NCBI GenBank assembly: GCA_905215325.1
Contig: CAJMPP010000042.1
Coordinates: forward strand, 1 to 13,146
Direction of reading: 5' to 3'
Length of the DNA: 13,146 bases
Source of the DNA: an uncultured bacterium
GTDB lineage: Bacteria > Actinomycetota > Coriobacteriia > Coriobacteriales > Eggerthellaceae
Every line of letters starts with the position of its first letter. The first letter of the stretch is position 1. A model generated the notes under the pieces. That model was not told where the DNA came from. It worked only from the letters and a program-made list of their open reading frames with translations, and searched no databases. A program made the translations under genes and the position numbers. This document shows positions 5,428-11,934 of the stretch, in pieces.

Positions 5428-5660
5428 GGACGCTTAGGGCGGACGCTTGGGGAAACCGGGGCCGAAGGCGAAGCCAGACGCTTGGGCGGACACATGGCCG
5501 GACGCTTGGGGGCGAAGACTTAGGCCGGACGCCCGACAGCCCTGCTGCGCCGGACACTTGGGGACGTAGGATTATCTGTCCGACGTTTCGTCGGACAGAT
5601 AATCCTACGTCCCCAAGTGTCCGGCTAAGTGTCCGCCCAAGCGTCCGGACCCAAGTCTCC
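5428..5660. repeat. GGACGCTTGGG motif cluster, direct on the left and inverted on the right
   Basis: Copies of GGACGCTTGGG or close variants lie in direct orientation at 5428, 5441, 5476, 5500 and 5552, and in inverted orientation (CCCAAGCGTCC type) at 5611, 5625, 5636 and 5650. The polarity flips at the central palindrome (5549-5625), so the whole cluster is roughly mirror-symmetric. This fits a REP/BIME-like or miniature inverted-repeat element. No ORF here is convincing. Confidence 0.65.
5549..5625. repeat. Perfect palindrome: 37-bp arms, 3-base loop
   Basis: Bases 5549-5585 are the exact reverse complement of 5589-5625, with TTT between. I checked the pairs one by one and found no mismatch. 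The arm carries CACTTGGGGACGTAGG and ATTATCTGTCCGACG. In RNA or single-stranded DNA it would form one very stable hairpin. A T run is missing, so it is not a standard terminator. Confidence 0.92.
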
Positions 5661-5669
5661 GGAAACAGG

Positions 5670-5693
5670 AAAGCCCGCCGAAGGGCGGGCTTT
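5670..5693 (-). terminator. Intrinsic terminator downstream of menG
   Basis: AAAGCCCGCC (5670-5679) and GGCGGGCTTT (5684-5693) form a 10-bp stem with a 4-base loop. In minus sense the hairpin is followed by TTTCCTGTTT. It would end the menG transcript after it crosses the 36-bp repeats. It is nearly symmetrical and could act in both directions. Confidence 0.65.
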
Positions 5694-5708
5694 CGGGTAT
5701 TGCGAACA

Positions 5709-5888
5709 GCAATCATCTGAGGATGCTCGAAGTCACTTGGAATCGCAATCATCCGAGGGCGCTCGAAGTCACTCAGGGCAGCAATCGTCCGAGGGCCATC
5801 GGGGTTGTTTGGAACTGCAGTCATCTAAAGGCCATCGAAGCTGCTTGGAACTGCGATCGTCCGAGGGCGCTCGAGGTCGCTCGGGACC
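5709..5888. repeat. 36-bp tandem repeat, five contiguous units
   Basis: Five units of exactly 36 bp start at 5709, 5745, 5781, 5817 and 5853, each opening with GCAATCATC or a variant (GCAATCGTC, GCAGTCATC, GCGATCGTC) and carrying GAGGGC-GCTCGA or GAGGCCATCGA-like centres. Units differ at several positions, so the array is old or under weak constraint. There are no spacers, so it is not a CRISPR array. It lies eight bases past the menG stop and before the terminator at 5670, so it would form the 3' end of the menG mRNA. The length is 12 codons, but no gene is supported. Confidence 0.88.
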
Positions 5889-5896
5889 ACCGAACG

Positions 5897-6640
5897 CTAC
5901 TCGGGTTTTTTCGCTACGTGAACTGCGGCGATGCCGCCGGTGTAGTTCTTCCAGGTGACATCCGTGAAGCCGGCGTCCTCCATCATGCGGGCCAGGCCCT
6001 GCTGGTTGGGAAATGCCTTGATGGACTTCGACAGGTACACGAAGCCGTCGCGGTCGCCCGTGATCAGGCCGCCCCAGAACGGGATGAGGTGTTTCAGGTA
6101 GAAGTTGTACAACGCGCGCCAAACGGCATTGGGCGGGGTGCTGAACTCAAGGCACACCAGGCTGCCGCCGGGCTTGAGCACGCGATACATCTCCGACAGC
6201 GCGCGCGGGCGGTCGGGCATGTTGCGGATGCCGTAGGCCATGGTGATTGCATCGTAGCTGGCATCGGCGTACGGGATTTCCTGCGCGTCCACCACCTCGA
6301 AATCAACCGGCACGCCGTCGGCAGCGCCATCGGCGTAGTGCGCGCGGGCCACGTCGAGCATCTCGTTGACCAGGTCGGTGCACTGGATATGGCGCGGATG
6401 CTTGGCGCGCGCCACGGTGAAGCTGACGTCGCCCGTTCCGCCCGCAATGTCCAGAACGTCATCGTTTACGCTGATGGGAGCCTGTTTCATCATGCCCGCC
6501 AGCCACATCTTGTAAGCGCCGAAGCTGGAGATGGCGTTGAAGCGCTCGTACTTCTTCGCGATGGTGGAGAAGATGTCCTTCACGCGTTCGGACGAGATCT
6601 CGGCCGGCGCTTCCTTGCCGGTGGCGGTGTCGATGGCCAT
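5897..6640 (-). CDS. menG: Demethylmenaquinone methyltransferase (MenG/UbiE family)
   Basis: Transfers a methyl group from S-adenosylmethionine to demethylmenaquinone, the last step of menaquinone synthesis, at the inner face of the membrane. Product 247 residues with a class I methyltransferase fold: SAM motif I DIAGGTGD at 64-71, acidic D89 at the end of strand 2, and D118-A-Q-E before the post-I loop. UbiE signature 2 is complete (RVLKPGGSLVCLEFS, 153-167). Signature 1 is a variant (YERFNAISSFGAYKMW, 31-46, with Phe for Met after ER). A ubiquinone role is unlikely in an actinobacterium. Start: ATG 6640 has AAGGAG nine bases upstream; the frame stays open to 6856 but crosses the promoter-like region. 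A 9-bp-stem hairpin (6666-6688) and a TATACT -10-like box (plus 6731-6736) lie upstream. Confidence 0.93.
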   Translation of the reverse strand: MAIDTATGKEAPAEISSERVKDIFSTIAKKYERFNAISSFGAYKMWLAGMMKQAPISVNDDVLDIAGGTGDVSFTVARAKHPRHIQCTDLVNEMLDVARAHYADGAADGVPVDFEVVDAQEIPYADASYDAITMAYGIRNMPDRPRALSEMYRVLKPGGSLVCLEFSTPPNAVWRALYNFYLKHLIPFWGGLITGDRDGFVYLSKSIKAFPNQQGLARMMEDAGFTDVTWKNYTGGIAAVHVAKKPE

Positions 6641-6665
6641 GCGGTGCTGCTCCTTGCGTATCGTG

Positions 6666-6736
6666 CGCGCCCGGCGAACCCGGGCGCGTTCATCAAGCTG
6701 GCCCTGAGCGGGCCGTTCATTCGGCATTCCAGTATA
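6666..6736 (-). promoter_or_regulatory. Putative menG promoter -10 and leader hairpin
   Basis: Minus strand TATACT (plus 6731-6736) matches TATAAT at 5 of 6, but no good -35 lies 17 bp upstream. CGCGCCCGG (6666-6674) and CCGGGCGCG (6680-6688) form a 9-bp hairpin in the predicted leader, about 25 bases before the start codon. The rest of the 288-bp gap between menG and the tsaB-rimI-tsaD stop holds nothing else I can support. Confidence 0.35.
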
Positions 6737-6928
6737 GCCGTTCGCACAGCCGCGCCGCGCGTTCGGCATGAAGCGAACACGCAAGCTGCGGCTGCAACGA
6801 AGCAGCGGCCGAGGGCCGGCGAAAGGGCGCAGCCTCGCAACCCGTGCAAAGCGCAAGCGGCAAAGCCATGCCCATCAGGCAAAACGCCGACGAGATCCAT
6901 TTTCGCAAAGCCTCAAGGCCGGTAGCTG

Positions 6929-9499
6929 CTAGTACTCCTGCTCCAGGTCCGCGTGCGCCTGCGCGTCGGTTTCAAGGCCGTAGAACTTCCCCTGGCGGAA
7001 GCGGTCGAGCGCCACCAGGGCGATCATGCCGGCGTTGTCGCCGCACGCCGATAGCGGGGGCATGACCAGGCGCACATGCATCCTCTTGCACAGCTTCTCG
7101 TACGCCGCGCGCAGCACGGGGTTCGCAGCCACGCCGCCGCCCAGGCAGAACGTGGGGGCGCCCGTTTCGCGCAGCGCCATCTCGGCCTTCTTCACCTGCA
7201 CGTCCACCACGGCGGCCTCGAAGCTGGCGCAGATGTCCGGCACGTTGAGCTCACGGCCCGCGGCGCGCTCGTTGTTGATGTAGGTGACCACGGCGGTCTT
7301 CAAGCCCGAAAGGCTGAAGCGCATGTCGCCCGAGTGCATCATGGCGCGCGGGAACTCGATGGCCCTCGGGTTGCCCTTGGCGCCCTGCGCCGACACCACG
7401 GGGCCGCCCGGGTAGCCCAGGCCGAGCGCCTTGGCCACTTTGTCGAACGCCTCGCCCACCGCATCGTCGATGGTGGCGCCCAGCACGCGGTAATCGCCCC
7501 AGCCGCGCATATGCACGAGCATGGTGTTTCCGCCGCTGACCAGGGAAACCACCGCCGGAGGGGCGAAATCGGGCGCGCCGATCTTGTTGGCGTACATATG
7601 TCCCTCAAGGTGGTTCACGCCCACCAGCGGCTTGTCGGCGGCCCAGGCCGCGCCCTTGGCGAACGCCACGCCGACCACCAGCGCACCCACCAGGCCCGGC
7701 GCGTACGTGACGCCCACGCCGTCAAGATCGGCCCAGGTCAGACGCTCCATACCCAATCGCTGCGCCGCAACATCCAGGCACTCGTCGCACACGCCGCAGA
7801 TGGCCTCGATATGCTTGCGGCTGGCGATCTCGGGCACCACGCCGCCGAAGCGGGAATGGAAGTCGATCTGGCTTGCCACCACGTCGGAGAGCAGGTTGCC
7901 CTTCCCGTCGATGATGGCCGCGGCCGTCTCGTCGCACGAGCTTTCAATGGCCAGGATAAGCGGGCGCTCGAGCTGCGCGGCAGGCTGGGCGGCCTTCTGC
8001 GCGTCATGCGCCTCGTCCACGCGCAGCGTCATGCCGGCGACATCGACCGGGGATTCTTGTACGCCGGCGTCCTCGGTGACGGCACGCAGTGCCTTCGCAT
8101 CAGCGGCGCCGCCGACGGTCGAGGAGCCGATGACGCCCTGCAGCGGGCCCTCCATGATGACGGCGTCCTCGCGGTCGGAATAGTAATGTGGGCGCTTGCC
8201 GATGGAATGCATGCCGAGCGATTCGTAAAACGCCTGCGCGCCGGCGTTGGAAGCACGGACCTCGAGCGAGCACGTGGTGGCACCCAGGTCGCGGGCGTCG
8301 GAGGCGACGCGCAAGATGAGCTGGCGCGCGATACCGCGGCGGCGCCACGCCGGATCGGTGCCGATCTTGAGGATCTGCACCTGCCCGTCGATCACCATGC
8401 CGCCGGCATAGCCGACCAGCACGGTTCCGCGCACGGCGGACGAAGCGCCCTCGGATCCCGCATCGGGGCCTTCTCCGCTTGCATAGGCGGCCCACCAGGT
8501 GCGATCGGCGCGCGGAAGCTCATCGGCCACAAGCGCGGCGTTCCACGCGTCCGAGCCCATGACCTGGGATTCCATGGAGGCAACGTCCTCGGCATGCGCG
8601 GCGTCGAGCGGCTTGTACGTGATGCCGTGCTCGTCGGGGCGGGCGTTGAGCACCGCCGTGTCGTGCATGGTGGCACGCTGGTCGCGGCGCGGCGCGGCGT
8701 CCTGCACGCCGGTGGCAAGGTTTTTCGGGTCGTTCTTCGCCAGGCGGATGCGCTCGTTCTCCTCGGCGTCGGACAGGCGCGTGTACACCGGCAGCAAGAA
8801 CGCCGGGTTGTGGCGCTGCGCATCCAGCGGGTCGGCCGCGCCCGTGCGCCACGCATCCTGCAGCGCCAGCAAAAGCCCGCGGCCCGCGGGCGCCCACAGC
8901 TCCTCAGGCAGCAGCATGCCCGCGGAGGCGAACAGCTCCGCGTACTTCGCAAGCCCATCGCCCGTCAGCCGCAACGCGTCCGCCGCAACGCCGCAAGACG
9001 CTTCGTCGACCAGCTCCTGGGCTGCCACCTGGGCTTTCACCACGCGGTCGGCCTCAAGGCGATGCACGCCCGCATCATCGAGCGCATAGCGGACGGGGTA
9101 GACCTCCTTGCGCATGGCGTCGGCGACCACGGCCAGCCGGCCGCGCACGCCCGAGGCCCACGCATGCCAGGCCACCACGTCGAGCGACGACACGCCCACC
9201 AGCGCGGCGCCGAGCGCCTGCGCCGCGCCCTTGGCCGTTGCCATGGCGATGCGCACGCCCGTGAACGACCCCGGGCCGCGGCCGACGCATACGCACGCCA
9301 GCTGACCGCGCTCCACGCCGGCCTCGCGCAGCAGGGCATCCACCCGCACGAGCAGCTGCGTGTTCGACGCGCGATGCGCCGCCACCTCCACCGCAGCCAC
9401 CGGTTCCACCGCGCATACCGCGGCGTTCAAACGGCCCAGCCCGATGGAGATCACCTCGTTCGCCGTATCGAACGCCAACGCATATGCGGTTTCAGGCAC
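6929..9499 (-). CDS. tsaD: TsaB-RimI-TsaD three-domain fusion (tRNA t6A37 synthesis plus S18 N-acetyltransferase)
   Basis: One 856-residue protein joins three normally separate enzymes. TsaB-like domain, about 1-285: FDTANEVISIGL start and CVGRGPGSFTGVR at 71-83. RimI GNAT domain, about 291-452: acetyl-CoA loop RRRGIA at 386-391 and LEVRASNAGAQAFYESLGM at 412-430. A charged Ala-rich linker at about 453-511. TsaD, about 512-856: AIESSCDET, metal ligands H630 and H634 (NHLEGH) and D821 (CGDNAG), with SGGNT at 655-659 where many bacterial TsaD proteins have SGGHT. TsaD with TsaB, TsaE and TsaC/threonylcarbamoyl-AMP makes t6A at A37 of ANN-decoding tRNAs; RimI acetylates ribosomal protein S18. 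Start: GTG 9499 behind AAGGGGAG gives a natural TsaB N-terminus; ATG 9577 would add 26 unrelated residues. tsaE lies 108 bp upstream on the same strand. Confidence 0.93.
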   Translation of the reverse strand: MPETAYALAFDTANEVISIGLGRLNAAVCAVEPVAAVEVAAHRASNTQLLVRVDALLREAGVERGQLACVCVGRGPGSFTGVRIAMATAKGAAQALGAALVGVSSLDVVAWHAWASGVRGRLAVVADAMRKEVYPVRYALDDAGVHRLEADRVVKAQVAAQELVDEASCGVAADALRLTGDGLAKYAELFASAGMLLPEELWAPAGRGLLLALQDAWRTGAADPLDAQRHNPAFLLPVYTRLSDAEENERIRLAKNDPKNLATGVQDAAPRRDQRATMHDTAVLNARPDEHGITYKPLDAAHAEDVASMESQVMGSDAWNAALVADELPRADRTWWAAYASGEGPDAGSEGASSAVRGTVLVGYAGGMVIDGQVQILKIGTDPAWRRRGIARQLILRVASDARDLGATTCSLEVRASNAGAQAFYESLGMHSIGKRPHYYSDREDAVIMEGPLQGVIGSSTVGGAADAKALRAVTEDAGVQESPVDVAGMTLRVDEAHDAQKAAQPAAQLERPLILAIESSCDETAAAIIDGKGNLLSDVVASQIDFHSRFGGVVPEIASRKHIEAICGVCDECLDVAAQRLGMERLTWADLDGVGVTYAPGLVGALVVGVAFAKGAAWAADKPLVGVNHLEGHMYANKIGAPDFAPPAVVSLVSGGNTMLVHMRGWGDYRVLGATIDDAVGEAFDKVAKALGLGYPGGPVVSAQGAKGNPRAIEFPRAMMHSGDMRFSLSGLKTAVVTYINNERAAGRELNVPDICASFEAAVVDVQVKKAEMALRETGAPTFCLGGGVAANPVLRAAYEKLCKRMHVRLVMPPLSACGDNAGMIALVALDRFRQGKFYGLETDAQAHADLEQEY

Positions 9500-9607
9500 A
9501 GTGCTCCCCTTGCTTTCGAATATGGTTCCTATATGGCCGGTTTCGCTGCGAGGCGCCGCTTGCCGCGCGGCGCCCATCCGGGCCGCATCGGGCGCGACAG
9601 CGGGCGT

Positions 9608-10222
9608 TTAAAGCGTCTCAGCAGGCGAATCGGCGGGTTTGGCCTCCGCGACCTTGACCGGGGGGATGGAGCCCGTATTCATGGGGGCGCCCCCTGGCAC
9701 GATGAAGCCGCCGGCGCTGGCCGTGGTCTTCGACAGACGCGCCTTCGAGTCGTTGGCCCACACGGTGAGCAGCTGGCGGGCGCGGTTTCCCAACGCGTGC
9801 GCAAGCACGCGGCGGCCGCCGTCCTCGGTCACCAGGATGCGGATCTCCAGGTAGCCGTACGGCAGCGCGCCGGGGAACTTCTCGCCCCACTCGATGAACG
9901 ACACGCCATCGGCGTCGATGGTGTCGTAATAGCCCGTGTCTTCCAGCTCGTCCTGCTCGTCCAGGCGATACAGGTCGAAGTGGTACAGCGGGATGCGCCC
10001 CTGGTGGTACTCCAGCAGGATGTTGAACGTGGGGCTGGTAACCTGGGCGGAAATGCCCAGGCCCGCGGCCACGCCTTGCACAAATTGGGTTTTGCCGGCG
10101 CCCAAATCGCCCGAAAGCACCACCACGTCGCCCGGATGCAGGTACGGAGCCAGCGTTTCAGCAAGCTGCTTCGTCGCCTCCGTGGACGCGGTTTTACGTG
10201 CGTATGTCAGTCCGTTAGCCAT
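9608..10222 (-). CDS. tsaE: tRNA threonylcarbamoyladenosine biosynthesis ATPase TsaE
   Basis: P-loop ATPase that drives the TsaB-TsaD cycle in t6A37 formation. Product 204 residues. Walker A is SGDLGAGKTQF at 37-47; VTSPTFNI at 61-68 is the conserved switch segment; HFDLYRL at 81-87 is the Walker B-like strand; IEWGEKF at 110-116 is the family's last core motif. The core ends near 155; a further 50 residues rich in Ala/Pro/Gly form a tail not usual for the roughly 150-residue family. Start: ATG 10222 (MANGLTYA) gives the normal N-terminus, but no purine-rich ribosome site precedes it, nor the in-frame ATGs just upstream. TATGAT lies 13 bases before the ATG, so a nearly leaderless mRNA is possible. 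It precedes tsaB-rimI-tsaD in the transcription direction. Confidence 0.92.
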   Translation of the reverse strand: MANGLTYARKTASTEATKQLAETLAPYLHPGDVVVLSGDLGAGKTQFVQGVAAGLGISAQVTSPTFNILLEYHQGRIPLYHFDLYRLDEQDELEDTGYYDTIDADGVSFIEWGEKFPGALPYGYLEIRILVTEDGGRRVLAHALGNRARQLLTVWANDSKARLSKTTASAGGFIVPGGAPMNTGSIPPVKVAEAKPADSPAETL

Positions 10223-10324
10223 AATGCAGCACATCATACGCCAATGCGCGACAACATGCACCCCGCCCACGAAAACGGCGGATAAGCAGGGGAAAACGGC
10301 TTTCGGGATCGGACGGGCGTTGCG

Positions 10325-11191
10325 CTAGCCTTTCAGGCTTTCCTTCAGCTGGGCCTCGGCGGCGGCCACGGTGTGCTGCATGGTCATGCTGGTGGTCACG
10401 GTGCCAACACCGCCGGGCACCGGGGTGATGGCGTCCACGATGGGCTCCACCTCGTCGAAGTCCACATCGCCGCACAGCTTGCCGTGCACGTCGAAGTTGA
10501 TGCCCACATCGAGCACCGTCTGGCCCGGGCGGAAGTACTCGCGGCCGTACGCGCGGGCGCGGCCCGTGGCACAGATGACGATATCGGCCGAGCGGCTGAT
10601 CTCCTGCAGGTTCTCGGTACGGCTATGGCAGATGGTGACGCTGGCGTTACGGCGCAGCAGCATCATGGACACGGGCTTGCCCACCACCAGGCTGCGGCCG
10701 ATGACCACCACATGCTTGCCGGCGATGGGCACCTTGTAGTGCTCCAAAATGGCGACGCACGCCGCGGCGGTGCAAGGGGGGAAGCCATCCGGCGCGTCGG
10801 TGAACACCGCCGCAAGCGACGCCAGCGAGATGCCGTCGACGTCCTTCTCCGCGATCAGCGTGTTGCACATGGCCTTCTCGTCCATGAACGTGGGCAGCGG
10901 GCGGAACATCAGGCAGCCGTGCACCGTCTTGTCGTAGTTGATGGACTGCAGCGTGGCCTTGAGCGCGGCCTCGGGCGCGAACTCGTCGAGCACGTAGGGC
11001 TTCGTATGAATGCCCAGGCCAGCGGCGCGTTTGACCGCCGTGCGCTCGTACGAGAGGTCGTCGGGACGCTGCCCCAGGCGCACCAGCGCCAGCGTGGGTT
11101 TCACGCCCTGCTCCTCAAGCGCGGCGATACGCCCCCGCATATCCTCGGCCATGCGGTCGACGACCGGCTTGCCCTTCAACAACTCTGCCAC
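10325..11191 (-). CDS. folD: FolD-family methylene-THF dehydrogenase with altered cyclohydrolase site
   Basis: Family enzymes oxidise 5,10-methylene-THF to methenyl-THF with NAD(P)+ and then hydrolyse it to 10-formyl-THF. Product 288 residues, the normal length, with the Rossmann signature GRSLVVGKP at 165-173, DVGIN at 228-232, DVDF at 242-245 and TPVPGGVGTVT at 256-266. A gapless alignment by eye of 40-61 to E. coli FolD (GSNPASQIYVASKRK region) keeps the active-site Tyr (Y48) but places Ala52 at the catalytic Lys54. The E. coli VQLPLP segment aligns to MFRPLP, so Phe96 replaces Gln98. The Asp of KDVDG (D119) is kept. I infer a dehydrogenase with little or no cyclohydrolase activity. Start: GTG 11191 behind GGTGGAG, five bases away. 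fchA ends 36 bp upstream. Confidence 0.93.
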   Translation of the reverse strand: MAELLKGKPVVDRMAEDMRGRIAALEEQGVKPTLALVRLGQRPDDLSYERTAVKRAAGLGIHTKPYVLDEFAPEAALKATLQSINYDKTVHGCLMFRPLPTFMDEKAMCNTLIAEKDVDGISLASLAAVFTDAPDGFPPCTAAACVAILEHYKVPIAGKHVVVIGRSLVVGKPVSMMLLRRNASVTICHSRTENLQEISRSADIVICATGRARAYGREYFRPGQTVLDVGINFDVHGKLCGDVDFDEVEPIVDAITPVPGGVGTVTTSMTMQHTVAAAEAQLKESLKG

Positions 11192-11227
11192 GTTTTCTCC
11201 ACCTTCATCTATCGGCCTGCAGGCCGT

Positions 11228-11839
11228 TTACGAGACCGCATCCTTCACGAACGCGAACACCGCGTCGCAGCGCTCGCGCGTCTGCGCGACCAGCCGATCG
11301 GTCTCATCGCGATAACGCGCGGCCCGCTCGGCGTCGTCGATGGACGCCGCGTTAATGTACACGTTCAGGCTGGCGCCGTCCACGGCGGCACGCGCGAACG
11401 CCACGGAAACGCCGGCATCGCTGCGGGCCATGCGGCTGCCGTTGCGCGCCAGGAAATCGGCGTGCTCCACGCACTCCGCCGCCGTTCGCATGATGTCCAG
11501 CGGCACCTCGGTGGCGCCGATGAGGGCATCCTGGATGGCCGCCTGCTTGGCCGCAAGCTGCTCGGGGGTGTCCCTGGGCATGCGGTAAGCCGCCGCCAGC
11601 GGGCCAAACGCCTCGGCGTCGTCGCCCACCAGGGCCAGCAGGCGCCCGCGCAGGTCCGCCAACTTCTCCAAGCGCATATACACTTCAGGCTCGACCTGGG
11701 AATACGTCTTCTTGCCCACGGTCAGGTTCCCTACCATGGACGCCAGCGCGCAGGCCAGCGCGCCGCAATATGCCGAGGCCCCGCCGCCACCCGGCGTGGG
11801 AGCCGCCGAGGCAAGCTCCTCGACGAACGAAGTATCCAT
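11228..11839 (-). CDS. fchA: FchA-like methenyl-THF cyclohydrolase / cyclodeaminase family
   Basis: Member of the formiminotransferase-cyclodeaminase C-terminal family. Stand-alone forms next to fhs and folD act as methenyl-tetrahydrofolate cyclohydrolase (FchA), interconverting 5,10-methenyl-THF and 10-formyl-THF. The 203-residue all-helical product opens with the family motif: SAAPTPGGGGASAYCGAL at 11-28 and MVGNLTVGKKTY at 35-46. Start: ATG 11839 has AAAGGA five bases upstream; an in-frame ATG at 11878 would add 13 residues with no homology feel. It sits between fhs (stop 95 bp upstream) and folD (start 36 bp downstream). A pure formimino-THF cyclodeaminase for histidine breakdown is possible, but no hut genes are in view, and the altered FolD next door favours the cyclohydrolase role. 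Confidence 0.9.
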   Translation of the reverse strand: MDTSFVEELASAAPTPGGGGASAYCGALACALASMVGNLTVGKKTYSQVEPEVYMRLEKLADLRGRLLALVGDDAEAFGPLAAAYRMPRDTPEQLAAKQAAIQDALIGATEVPLDIMRTAAECVEHADFLARNGSRMARSDAGVSVAFARAAVDGASLNVYINAASIDDAERAARYRDETDRLVAQTRERCDAVFAFVKDAVS

Positions 11840-11895
11840 ACGCTTCCTTTCCGTTTCCCTATGAGGCGCCTTGCTCAAACCGCGCCCCGAATAGC

Positions 11896-11919
11896 CGGGG
11901 GCCGGATGACCGGCCCCCG
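11896..11919. terminator. GC-rich hairpin between fhs and fchA
   Basis: CGGGGGCCGG (11896-11905) and CCGGCCCCCG (11910-11919) form a perfect 10-bp stem with a 4-base loop, 15 bases after the fhs stop in transcription order. No T run follows on the minus strand (CTATTCGG), so it is more likely a partial terminator, or a processing or stability element within the operon, than a full stop. Confidence 0.5.
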
Positions 11920-11934
11920 AGATGGTGCGTTCGT

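Noticed and set aside
5273..5824. N-terminal extension of the TrpR-like frame
   Set aside because: Would pass through a terminator, a 74-base-paired-base palindrome and 36-bp repeats; the family is about 100 residues and ATG 5272 fits.
5709..5888. CRISPR array
   Set aside because: 36-bp units are contiguous with no spacers, units diverge, and no cas gene is present.
6717..6908. 63-codon minus-strand frame starting TTG, with a lipobox-like LCTGC after a hydrophobic stretch
   Set aside because: TTG start with GAGG only two bases away, a poor lipobox, a tail with no family resemblance, and overlap with the predicted menG promoter. Worth a glance only if peptide data exist.
7076..10285. Very long plus-strand open frame (about 1069 codons)
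   Set aside because: It is antisense to tsaB-rimI-tsaD and tsaE, gives an Ala/Arg/His/Gly-rich product with no family motif, and is explained by scarcity of stops opposite GC-rich genes. The same holds for 10373-11938 and 5723-6925.
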